The notes below the pieces were generated by a model. That model did no database searches, was not told where the DNA came from, and saw only the letters and a program-made list of their open reading frames with translations. From positions 1 to 5,561 of the forward strand of contig JAGQHH010000243.1 of assembly GCA_020431945.1 (NCBI GenBank): 5,561 nt of DNA. Direction: 5' to 3'. The translations under genes and the position numbers were made by a program. This document shows, one piece after another, positions 1 through 5,342 of this stretch. Positions within the stretch are counted from its first letter, which is position 1. Each line of letters starts with the position of its first letter. The DNA is from Cyanobacteria bacterium HKST-UBA02. GTDB lineage: Bacteria; Cyanobacteriota; Vampirovibrionia; Obscuribacterales; Obscuribacteraceae.

Positions 1-1
1 T

Positions 2-682
2 CTCGGCTTCGCCTGGCGGCGCTACCTGAGCACCGCTGCTACAGCGGTGGTTTTCCTTTGCATGCTTGCCGGCTTCTGTTATTTCGTCGGCAATCTAGCG
101 CTTCTGGATATGGGCTCGATTCTTCTGGTCGCAAGCATCTTCACGCTCTGCGGCACCGAGCTCAGTCCCGTCCGGCAGGCTCCGGCCGTCCCTCCCCAGT
201 ATCGGTACTGTCCGAACTGCGCCCATCCGCTCGAAAAGCGGTTGTTCGAGGACATCGAAAAACTCGCCTGTCCGGAATGCAGTTTCGTCTACTGGAATAA
301 CCCCATCGTTGTCGGCGTAGCCATCATCCCTTCCGGTGACGGAGTGGTGCTGGTCAAAAGGAAGTTCGAGCCCCGTGCCGGAATGTGGGCTCTGCCCGCC
401 GGCTTCGGCGAGCCCCGGGAGCTCCCCTCCGACACAGCCATTCGTGAATCGGCTGAAGAAGCCAACGTGGACATCGAGATCGACAGGCTTCTGGCGGTGG
501 AAGGCAGCACCGAGCGCAACCACGCTCTCGTCTTCTACCTGGCCAAGCCTATCGACAAGGAGCCTTCTCCGGGCTCTGACGCTCTCGAGGCGAAAGTCTT
601 CGCTCTCGACGAGCTGCCCGAACTCGCCTTCTCGTCGCACCAGAAAGTGCTTCGAGCCTGGATCGAGTCCAGGCATCAGTAG
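2..682 (+). CDS. Zinc-ribbon Nudix hydrolase with N-terminal membrane-like segment (5' partial)
   Basis: The reading frame is open to the left edge, so the true start is probably outside the window; the first possible start inside is GTG at 47 (residue 1 below). Residues 1-20 and 22-36 are hydrophobic and look like two membrane segments. A four-cysteine zinc ribbon follows (C55, C58, C75, C78), then a Nudix fold. The Nudix box spans residues 119-141 (bases 401-469): G119, E125, R133-E134 and E137-E138 fit the G-x5-E-x7-R-E-x-x-E-E pattern and supply the metal-binding glutamates. Two positions deviate: the usual hydrophobic residue after RE is S135, and the usual Gly near the end is N140. Nudix enzymes hydrolyse nucleoside diphosphates linked to another group; the substrate cannot be read here. 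The NudC-specific motif after the box is absent, so I do not call it NADH pyrophosphatase. If the hydrophobic part is real, the catalytic domain is membrane-tethered. The family is sure; the N-terminus is not. Confidence 0.88.
   Translation, partial: LGFAWRRYLSTAATAVVFLCMLAGFCYFVGNLALLDMGSILLVASIFTLCGTELSPVRQAPAVPPQYRYCPNCAHPLEKRLFEDIEKLACPECSFVYWNNPIVVGVAIIPSGDGVVLVKRKFEPRAGMWALPAGFGEPRELPSDTAIRESAEEANVDIEIDRLLAVEGSTERNHALVFYLAKPIDKEPSPGSDALEAKVFALDELPELAFSSHQKVLRAWIESRHQ
656..674 (+). repeat. 7-bp hairpin at the 3' end of the Nudix gene
   Basis: The arms GCCTGGA (656-662) and TCCAGGC (668-674) are perfectly complementary around a 5-base loop, inside the last codons of the Nudix gene. Only 28 bases separate it from the larger hairpin at 703-739. 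It could protect the 3' end of the mRNA or be chance within coding sequence. Confidence 0.35.
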
Positions 683-702
683 GTCACACACACATCGAGA
701 AT

Positions 703-739
703 CAAGAAGCGGCTCCGGTTTATCTGGAGCCGCTTCTTG
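703..739 (+). terminator. 14-bp hairpin after the Nudix gene, terminator-like but without a T-tract
   Basis: Arms 703-716 and 726-739 form a perfect 14-bp stem (CAAGAAGCGGCTCC with its complement) around a 9-base loop. The A-rich outer left arm and T-rich outer right arm (CTTCTTG) resemble bidirectional terminators, but no T-run follows. It begins 20 bases after the Nudix stop and ends 31 bases before the next start codon. It is a terminator, a processing site or a 3'-end stabiliser; the sequence alone does not decide. Confidence 0.55.
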
Positions 740-761
740 CCTCGTACCGAGAATTTCATCC

Positions 762-767
762 GGAGGT
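762..767 (+). promoter_or_regulatory. Ribosome binding site of the 123-residue protein gene
   Basis: GGAGGT lies 3 bases before ATG 771 (4 if only GGAGG is counted). It decides the start: the same frame is open far upstream (to about 336) across the Nudix gene, but only ATG 771 has this signal. Confidence 0.75.
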
Positions 768-770
768 CAC

Positions 771-1142
771 ATGGATCTTCAACACCAACCGATGGAAGCA
801 CAACCTGTCAGGCAGGAGAGAATGGACAGGCTGATTGCCGAGTTTCCAGACCGCCTGCAGAGCGGCGAAGATGCGGTCGTAGCGTGGCTGGCTGATTTCG
901 CCAGACTCAATGACCAAATGGACATCGCTTGCAATCGCCTCGCCCTGGCGGAGCAGCTGCTAAATGCCGGCTATAGCTCCGAATCTTCCGGCGACGAGCG
1001 AATCACTTTCGATAAACACGGACCGGCAGCCTTTCGCCGGCGCCTCATAGAGTTCGCCCTGTTCTTCCTGGAATCAGACAAACCTGTTCCCGCAGGCGCG
1101 AGCCGCTACGCCGATTACTATCTCGCCAGAACAGGCGGATAG
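771..1142 (+). CDS. Hypothetical protein, 123 residues
   Basis: I do not recognise this protein. It begins at an ATG preceded by a near-perfect GGAGGT and ends with TAG. The product is soluble and probably mostly helical, with no signal peptide, membrane segment or cysteine pair: there is a single cysteine at residue 54. Residues 32-70 (from GEDAVVAWLADFARL through NRLALAEQLLNAGY) read as two amphipathic helices; residues 87-102 are basic then hydrophobic; the tail contains SRYADYYLAR. It sits alone between the hairpin at 703-739 and the intrinsic terminator at 1157-1177. Only 31 bases separate its start from the first hairpin, so it either depends on read-through from the Nudix gene or has a promoter inside that gene. 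The strong ribosome site and clean boundaries make it a real gene; the function is unknown. Confidence 0.75.
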   Translation: MDLQHQPMEAQPVRQERMDRLIAEFPDRLQSGEDAVVAWLADFARLNDQMDIACNRLALAEQLLNAGYSSESSGDERITFDKHGPAAFRRRLIEFALFFLESDKPVPAGASRYADYYLARTGG

Positions 1143-1156
1143 CAAATCTCATTCAC

Positions 1157-1177
1157 AGGGCAGGAAGCCCTCTTTTT
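1157..1177 (+). terminator. Intrinsic terminator after the 123-residue protein gene
   Basis: The stem AGGGC (1157-1161) / GCCCT (1167-1171) with a 5-base loop is followed by C and five Ts (1173-1177). It starts 15 bases after the stop codon at 1142. The stem is short but the layout is typical. Confidence 0.72.
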
Positions 1178-1272
1178 AACAACAATTTTTACTATTGCTT
1201 TTAGTATTACTTCGGTCAGCGACACACGGGGTAAACTAAAGCGTTGCATTCACCCCGATTTCCCCGAAGAAA

Positions 1273-2541
1273 ATGGAATCCAAAAATCTTCCGATCGCCC
1301 TCTTTCTATCAATCGTCCTGGCGATTCTTACAGTACCGGCTCTGGCCGCGGACTCTACGGTTTATTACGCGACTACCAGACTCAACGAAGGCACGAGCTC
1401 GAATCCACAATATGGAATAAAGAGACATCTTGATCTCGGACAGGGATCCATCGAATACGGTAAGGCCAGAGTCAGGGAACCAGCCGGTTTGCCTCCCCTT
1501 GAGCAATCCCCGGACTGGACGACATTCAAGACCAGGTTGAAAATCTGCGACACTGCCTGGCAGGCAGCTAGTGTGAACTCAATCAAAGCCCAGGATCAGT
1601 GGGCTTTCTTCAAAGAGGTCGCTAACTGGAAGGGAACCATCGTGGTTTTCATGCACGGCTATGACGAGACTTTCGAAGGCTCCCTGAGAGATGCCGCGGT
1701 GATCGCGCACGAGATCGAGAAGCGCGACGGCAAGCGCGAGCTACCGGTCATGGCGATACTGTTCTCATGGCCTTCCCAGGGCAAGACCACCGACTATGCC
1801 ATGGATGAAGCCAACATCGAATGGAGCCAGGCCCCTTTCCGGGAATTCATCGGCCGGCTGGCCACTGCCAGGCCGCCGGAGACGGCTTTGCACATCGTCG
1901 CCCACAGCCTGGGCAGCCGGCTGGCTTTCGGACTCACCGACGATCTGAGGAGCTATTCAGGTCCCCCTCTGACCAAGCTCCTTTTCTCCTCGTCGGACTA
2001 CGATTTTCACCAGGCTCTGCAAAGAAAAGATCTGCTCGAGAGACTGGTCGAGAAGGAGGTCTTCATACTGGTGTCGGACCGGGACGGTCCACTGATCACT
2101 TCGCAGCTCCTGCACGGCTCACCGCGCCTGGGCCGACCCATAGACCCGCCTCCGGTCTCCAGGAAGCCCGAAGACTACACGAAGAAGACGTTCTGGAAAC
2201 AAATCCTCAACGAAGCTGCCGACATGCTGATCACGGATGATACCTACGACCCTCCTCAGGTCTCCACCTGGCTCGAGCGTCAGGCCGGCAGGGACATCGA
2301 ATTCGGCAATCGCACCCGTCTTTTCGACGTAACCGAAATTGTCACCGCCGACCTCGGACATCGTCTGGCCTGGCCTGTTATCGGCTCGCTCCTGTCCGTT
2401 TCGGAGTCTCTCTATCCTCTGTCCACGAGGGTTGTCCACAAACAGCCGGATAAAGCGATCATGGAGCAGTGCAACGGCAAACCTGCTTATCTATTCCGGT
2501 TTCACCGCATCACCCAGGATCGATTCGGAGCCCGGCAATAG
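1273..2541 (+). CDS. Exported alpha/beta hydrolase, DUF900 type
   Basis: The 422-residue product begins with a signal peptide: basic K4, a hydrophobic core at about 6-22, and an A-L-A cleavage site at 23-25, so it probably acts in the periplasm or outside. YYATTR (31-36) is the usual opening of the DUF900 family. The hydrolase core follows: HGY at 128-130 in the oxyanion region, FSWPS at 164-168, and the nucleophile elbow AHSLGS at 210-215 with S212 (codon at 1906). D242 in the SSSDYD stretch and H363 in LGHRLAW are the likely acid and histidine of the triad, in the order the family uses. About 60 residues follow the histidine, with C400 near the end. The family has an esterase/lipase-like fold; substrates are generally unknown and none can be named here. 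The ATG at 1273 has only a weak purine-rich site (GAAGA) before it, but it places the signal peptide correctly. No operon partner is obvious. Confidence 0.9.
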   Translation: MESKNLPIALFLSIVLAILTVPALAADSTVYYATTRLNEGTSSNPQYGIKRHLDLGQGSIEYGKARVREPAGLPPLEQSPDWTTFKTRLKICDTAWQAASVNSIKAQDQWAFFKEVANWKGTIVVFMHGYDETFEGSLRDAAVIAHEIEKRDGKRELPVMAILFSWPSQGKTTDYAMDEANIEWSQAPFREFIGRLATARPPETALHIVAHSLGSRLAFGLTDDLRSYSGPPLTKLLFSSSDYDFHQALQRKDLLERLVEKEVFILVSDRDGPLITSQLLHGSPRLGRPIDPPPVSRKPEDYTKKTFWKQILNEAADMLITDDTYDPPQVSTWLERQAGRDIEFGNRTRLFDVTEIVTADLGHRLAWPVIGSLLSVSESLYPLSTRVVHKQPDKAIMEQCNGKPAYLFRFHRITQDRFGARQ

Positions 2542-2867
2542 TTAAAAAGCTGAGCTCGCGCTAAGCTCTGCTAGTTGTCAAGCGAAAGAACTTCAGCCTA
2601 CCAGTTTCCTTCCGGATACTGGAAACGCAATCAGGCCGGCAATCTCCAAGATTAAATGAGTGTGCATAGCCTCGCTAGGTAATCGAAACCCTGATTTTTA
2701 ACTTGTGGCTGGAAATCATGAATATATAGGGTCGAAGTATCACTTGATTCCCAACTGACTTCAACGGACACAACTACTCTCAACTAAGCGGTCCCTTGCT
2801 ATTACAGCAATCACCCCATGCGCAGTGGCGCAACGAGAGAGAGTGTCTTGCGATGTCTGGCGGGCGT
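2542..2867. other. Non-coding stretch before the structured leader
   Basis: This region holds no convincing gene. Just after the DUF900 stop there is a weak 5-bp hairpin (GAGCT 2552-2556 / AGCTC 2564-2568) without a T-tract, so no good terminator for that gene is seen. Another weak inverted repeat lies at 2601-2626. The middle is AT-richer than its surroundings and contains the best promoter-like sequence (2703-2730). From about 2818 onward GC rises and the structured leader of the S1-domain gene begins. Confidence 0.5.
2703..2730 (+). promoter_or_regulatory. Possible sigma-70 promoter for the structured leader and S1-domain gene
   Basis: TTGTGG (2703-2708) and TATAGG (2725-2730) are separated by 16 bases, in an AT-rich stretch about 300 bases before the S1-domain gene. 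Both boxes are imperfect. If it is used, the transcript would carry a leader of about 290 bases including all four hairpins. This is a motif match only. Confidence 0.3.
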
Positions 2868-2977
2868 TTTCGTGAAGCTGGCCCGGGCCAGCGAAAGCCT
2901 ACGGGTGGCACCGGTACTGCGAGCTCGCTTTATCGGTGTTGTGTCGGTCTCTCGGGTGAGAGCACCGACATTTTCTT
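2868..2977 (+). ncRNA. Structured leader RNA or antisense-type small RNA upstream of the S1-domain gene
   Basis: Three consecutive hairpins can be drawn. The first pairs TTTCG (2868-2872) with CGAAA (2892-2896) and contains most of the 16-base palindrome at 2877-2892. The second pairs CACCGGTA (2909-2916) with TATCGGTG (2931-2938), 8 bp with one G-U, around an inner GCG/CGC stem (2919-2921 / 2926-2928). The third is the terminator-like stem 2942-2970 followed by TTTTCTT. CGGTG (2934-2938) could alternatively pair with CACCG (2963-2967), breaking the third hairpin, as an attenuator would. CGGGTG occurs at 2902-2907 and 2953-2958, and its complement CACCCG lies at 2991-2996 just before the gene. 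This resembles the logic of phage C4 or P4 CI antisense RNAs, but I cannot confirm the family. A fortuitous set of GC-rich hairpins is the alternative. Confidence 0.42.
2942..2977 (+). terminator. Terminator-like hairpin (possible attenuator) in the leader of the S1-domain gene
   Basis: TGTCGGT (2942-2948) plus CTCTC (2949-2953) pair with GAGAG (2958-2962) and ACCGACA (2964-2970): 12 bp with one bulged C (2963) and the 4-base loop GGGT. TTTTCTT follows immediately (2971-2977). It ends 50 bases before ATG 3028 on the same strand, so it either ends a small RNA or conditionally stops transcription into the gene. Confidence 0.55.
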
Positions 2978-2984
2978 GTAACCC

Positions 2985-3003
2985 GCTCCACACCCGACGG
3001 AGC
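2985..3003 (+). promoter_or_regulatory. Hairpin whose loop is complementary to the preceding hairpin loop
   Basis: GCTCC (2985-2989) and GGAGC (2999-3003) form a perfect 5-bp stem around a 9-base loop containing CACCCGA (2991-2997). That 7-mer is the exact reverse complement of TCGGGTG (2952-2958) across the loop of the upstream hairpin. A kissing interaction is therefore possible 13 bases before the ribosome binding site at 3017. Confidence 0.4.
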
Positions 3004-3016
3004 ACAAAACCTTACT

Positions 3017-3021
3017 AGGAG
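3017..3021 (+). promoter_or_regulatory. Ribosome binding site of the S1-domain gene
   Basis: AGGAG lies 6 bases before ATG 3028, an ideal spacing. It fixes the start of the gene. Confidence 0.8.
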
Positions 3022-3027
3022 ATCGTC

Positions 3028-4530
3028 ATGACGAATCACACTGAGAACACCGGCATCACCGATTTCGGCCGCATCCTGATGGCCGCACTCGACAAGGCCG
3101 CCGCCGACAAGGCTGCCGCCGAAACCCCCGAGCAGGAGCGCGAGCGCCTGGTCGCTGCAATCAAGGAGCTGAAGCTCCCCGGCTACGCGCTGGCCGGCAA
3201 CTGGTCCACCGAGACCCTGCGCAAGAAGGTCGCCGAGGCCAAGAAGGCGCCCAAGGCCAAGAAGGTCGAGCCCGTCACCGAGCCCGTCGTCGTCGCCGAC
3301 GTCGAGCCGGTCGCCGCGGTGACCACCAACGAGGCCGAGAGCACCGGCACCGCCGACGTCGCCGAGACCGTCGCCGCCGAGCCCACCGAGACCCCCACGC
3401 CGAGCAACGAGATCACGGAAGCCAACGGCTTCGTCGTCGGTCAGATCGTTCCGGCCAAGGTCACCGCGAAGCTCAGCTACGGCGTGCTCGTGGCCCTGAA
3501 CGACACCAACACCTCTGCCCTCCTGCACGTCGACGAGATGGCGGGCGGCACCTTCTTCGCGCGCAGCCAGCGCAACAAGGAGATCGCCAAGGGCGCCGAG
3601 GTCGCGGTGGAGGTCATCTCGATCCGTCCGCCCAAGGACGGTGACAAGAAGGGCCGCGCCCGCATCTCCGTGAGCGAGAAGACCATCCAGGATCGGGCGG
3701 TCGTCGAGAGCCTCACGGTCGGCAACGACAGCACGCCGGGCGCCACCGTGGTCGGCACCGTCAAGGAAGCCCGCAAGGACTTCGTGCTGGTCAACATCAC
3801 CGAAGGTCCCGCCGCCGGCCGCATCGGTCTCTGCCATGCGACCGAAGTCCCCGGCAAGGGCCGCAAGCAGCGTGACGCCTACATCGCCGGTCTCACCGCC
3901 GGTCAGGAGGTGAGCTGCGAGGTGATCAGCGTCGAGCCGGCGGAGAAGAAGGGCGACCTGCGCATCGGCCTCACCATGGTCGGTGACGAGCGTCGCAGCC
4001 GTGCCGCGATGGTCAACGACCTGGCGTCCGCGAGCGAGTCGAACTCCATCCCGGTCTCCGGGCAGGTGATCGACATCCGCGAGTACGGCGCCATCGTCAA
4101 GATCAGCGAGGGTCCGGCGGCGGGCTACCGGGGTCTGCTGCATCCGCGGCAGGTTCCGGGTCGCACCAAGGAGGACCGCGACGCCTACATCGCGAGCCTG
4201 AACGTCGGCGACACCATCGACGCGGACATCATCAAGGCCGAGCCTTCCGAGAAGGAGGGTGGTCTCCGCATCGCGCTCAGCATCGTCGCCGGCAAGCGGC
4301 GTGAGCGCACCGCGGTGGTGGAAGAGGCGATGGCCAACGGCGCGACCATGACCGGCAAGGCCGTCAAGCCCATGGGCGGCGGCTTCCTGGTCGAGTGCCA
4401 CTACGCCGACGCCGTGATCACCGGCCTGCTGCCCGCTTCCAAGACCCCCGCGGGTCTGAAGAACGGCGGCAACGTCAAGGTCCAGATCGACAACGTCGAC
4501 GGCGAAGGTCGCATCAACTTCACCCGCTAA
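3028..4530 (+). CDS. Multi-S1-domain RNA-binding protein
   Basis: The 500-residue product contains repeated S1 (OB-fold) RNA-binding domains: S1-1 at about 138-217, S1-2 at 239-317, S1-3 at 343-420, and a degenerate fourth at 438-500 whose C-terminus ends the protein. S1-2 and S1-3 are close copies 102 residues apart; EGPAAG recurs at 259 and 361 and RDAYIA at 282 and 384. The N-terminus is different: an Ala/Lys/Glu helix (15-50), a short segment at about 41-73 (KELKLPG, then STETLRKKVAEAKK) that resembles a SAP/HeH-like helix-turn-helix, and an acidic Pro/Val/Ala linker (about 80-130). S1 domains bind RNA in ribosomal protein S1, RNases and PNPase. No nuclease domain is present, so it probably acts as an RNA chaperone or translation factor in the cytoplasm. 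Compared with ribosomal protein S1 (six domains) it is shorter and diverged. Codons are almost all G/C-ending, unlike its neighbours, suggesting high expression or different ancestry. It follows a structured leader. Confidence 0.87.
   Translation: MTNHTENTGITDFGRILMAALDKAAADKAAAETPEQERERLVAAIKELKLPGYALAGNWSTETLRKKVAEAKKAPKAKKVEPVTEPVVVADVEPVAAVTTNEAESTGTADVAETVAAEPTETPTPSNEITEANGFVVGQIVPAKVTAKLSYGVLVALNDTNTSALLHVDEMAGGTFFARSQRNKEIAKGAEVAVEVISIRPPKDGDKKGRARISVSEKTIQDRAVVESLTVGNDSTPGATVVGTVKEARKDFVLVNITEGPAAGRIGLCHATEVPGKGRKQRDAYIAGLTAGQEVSCEVISVEPAEKKGDLRIGLTMVGDERRSRAAMVNDLASASESNSIPVSGQVIDIREYGAIVKISEGPAAGYRGLLHPRQVPGRTKEDRDAYIASLNVGDTIDADIIKAEPSEKEGGLRIALSIVAGKRRERTAVVEEAMANGATMTGKAVKPMGGGFLVECHYADAVITGLLPASKTPAGLKNGGNVKVQIDNVDGEGRINFTR
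3736..4347 (+). repeat. Tandem internal duplication encoding S1 domains 2 and 3
   Basis: Two units about 306 bases (102 codons) apart encode similar S1 domains. Identical DNA survives in places, for example GACGCCTACATCGC at 3874-3887 and 4180-4193. Each unit ends with a similar basic linker (ERRSRAAMV at 321-329 and KRRERTAVV at 423-431). The boundaries are approximate. Confidence 0.6.
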
Positions 4531-4538
4531 GCCCTCAC

Positions 4539-4581
4539 CGGCTGACCAGGCTGGCCTGTCCCTAACCGGGCAGGTCAGCCG
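4539..4581 (+). terminator. GC-rich hairpin just after the S1-domain gene
   Basis: CGGCTGACC (4539-4547) and GGTCAGCCG (4573-4581) form a 9-bp stem 8 bases after the stop. A competing inner hairpin pairs CCTG/CCC (4555-4562) with GGG/CAGG (4568-4574). No T-tract follows, so it is more likely an mRNA 3'-end stabiliser or an aid to the true terminator downstream. Confidence 0.38.
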
Positions 4582-4594
4582 CGGGGCGACCACT

Positions 4595-4634
4595 GAAAGG
4601 AAGCATGCCGAAAGGCCTCTGCTTTCTTTCTTTT
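4595..4634 (+). terminator. Intrinsic terminator of the S1-domain gene
   Basis: GAAAGGAAGCA (4595-4605) pairs with TGCTTTCTTTC (4620-4630), 11 bp with one G-U. A small internal loop separates this from GCC (4607-4609) / GGC (4614-4616), which is capped by a GAAA tetraloop. TTTT follows at 4631-4634. This is the most convincing terminator in the window. Confidence 0.75.
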
Positions 4635-4672
4635 ACAAGGATTTCTACTAATGTATTTAGTATTTCTGCAAC

Positions 4673-4706
4673 AAAAAAGCGATGACTCGGGGGACTCAAG
4701 GTCATC
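4673..4706 (-). terminator. Possible terminator of the leftward small-gene operon
   Basis: Read on the minus strand, GATGAC (4706-4701) and GTCATC (4686-4681) form a 6-bp stem with a 14-base loop. Two bases later comes a run of six Ts (4678-4673). The stem is short and the loop large, but the position, about 60 bases after the stop of the 84-residue protein gene, fits. Confidence 0.48.
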
Positions 4707-4764
4707 ATCTTATTCTTCGAATAGGACTTATTATTGACGTTCAATCAAGACTCTAGCTTGGCTA

Positions 4765-5019
4765 TCAGCGGCTTCTCGTGCTCAACGGGAAGCCACACAC
4801 CAAAGTGTGCTGCGGACCTCCATAAGCACGTCGAAGAATTTCTCGCCTTTTCCTCTCGATAGAGTCGAAAGCATCGTCTGAGCTGATACTGTCGGCTTCG
4901 GATAGATCCGAATCCGGGCAATAAACTCCGGCGACCCAATACCATTGATTGTGCGGGTAGTCGCCTACCGAAACGACATGGCCCTGGATGCCGTTATGGA
5001 TTGCTTTATAAACGTTCAT
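4765..5019 (-). CDS. Hypothetical protein, 84 residues
   Basis: I do not recognise this protein. The frame is open to 5079, but ATG 5019 is chosen because AAGGAG (5031-5026) lies 6 bases before it; the upstream starts have no such site. The product has an aromatic N-terminal half (WYW at residues 26-28, with VAGVYC following), an acidic middle rich in Asp/Ser/Glu (35-52), a charged helix (about 50-65, IERKRREILRRAYGG) and a Ser/Arg tail. There are two cysteines (34 and 75) and no signal peptide or membrane segment. It is 56 bases downstream of the 62-residue protein gene on the same strand, so the two are probably co-transcribed. A small soluble protein of unknown role. Confidence 0.7.
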   Translation of the reverse strand: MNVYKAIHNGIQGHVVSVGDYPHNQWYWVAGVYCPDSDLSEADSISSDDAFDSIERKRREILRRAYGGPQHTLVCGFPLSTRSR

Positions 5020-5025
5020 TCCAAT

Positions 5026-5031
5026 CTCCTT
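5026..5031 (-). promoter_or_regulatory. Ribosome binding site deciding the start of the 84-residue protein
   Basis: Minus-strand AAGGAG lies 6 bases before ATG 5019. It argues against the longer 104-residue reading starting at 5079. Confidence 0.72.
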
Positions 5032-5075
5032 GTGAGTCATTGGATGGGAAACAATGGCATGACTTCGCGGGCTGT

Positions 5076-5264
5076 TCAATTGTAGACGCCGTACCGGTGA
5101 CGCATTTGATGGGCGATATTCTGATCATCCCAGTTGTTCGAGCCTCTTAGCTGCGCATAGAGCGGATTTATGTAAGCGAGCCCGCGCTCCCGGTCATGAA
5201 TCTCACGGTTACGGGTGCACTCGATGCAGGCGCATGCCACAGGAGTCTTGCTATGGATACACAT
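5076..5264 (-). CDS. Hypothetical small Cys-rich protein, 62 residues
   Basis: I do not recognise this protein. It starts at ATG 5264, with AGGA (5276-5273) 8 bases upstream, and ends with TGA. The N-terminus carries C2, H4, C11, C13 and C16 (a CxCxxC cluster), which could hold a metal ion. The rest is polar and charged (NREIHDRERG, then NPLYAQLRGS and HQMRHRYGVYN), with H23, H52 and H56 as further possible ligands. There is no signal peptide or membrane segment. The gene lies between the Ala-rich partial gene upstream (gap of 78 bases) and the 84-residue protein gene downstream, all leftward. Small proteins like this are common on plasmids and phages. Metal binding is inferred from the cysteine pattern only. 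Confidence 0.68.
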   Translation of the reverse strand: MCIHSKTPVACACIECTRNREIHDRERGLAYINPLYAQLRGSNNWDDQNIAHQMRHRYGVYN

Positions 5265-5342
5265 AGTTTCTTTCCTTTCAAATGGTGATGTGCGAGAGAG
5301 TCTCTTGAATTAACCAGACGGTTCTGACTGCTATGAGCTTTT

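Noticed and set aside
95..691. 198-codon open frame on the minus strand opposite the Nudix gene
   Set aside because: The + strand frame encodes clear zinc-ribbon and Nudix motifs; the antisense frame has none.
336..770. Upstream extension of the 123-residue protein frame
   Set aside because: It overlaps the Nudix coding region in another frame, is Ser/Pro/Arg-rich shadow sequence, and the ribosome site supports ATG 771.
1195..1237. Promoter for the DUF900 gene (TTGCTT, TAAACT)
   Set aside because: The two boxes are not at a workable spacing (31 bases apart), so no promoter is called.
2601..2626. Inverted repeats CCAGT/ACTGG and GTTTCC/GGAAAC
   Set aside because: They overlap and exclude each other, are short, and have no T-tract; probably chance.
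2796..3018. Overlapping short open frames (61 and 66 codons) in the leader of the S1-domain gene
   Set aside because: There is no convincing ribosome site, and the region is better explained as structured RNA. A leader peptide from ATG 2818 cannot be fully excluded.
2899..4593. 564-codon open frame on the minus strand across the S1-domain gene
   Set aside because: It is a shadow of the GC-rich codon bias of the + strand gene. It would run through the leader and terminator, is low-complexity in Asp/Gly/Leu, and has no domain.
4562..4744. 60-codon minus-strand frame starting with TTG
   Set aside because: It runs through the terminators of both strands and has no ribosome site.
4745..4945. 66-codon minus-strand frame overlapping the 84-residue protein gene
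   Set aside because: It has no ribosome site and lies within a frame that has a strong one.
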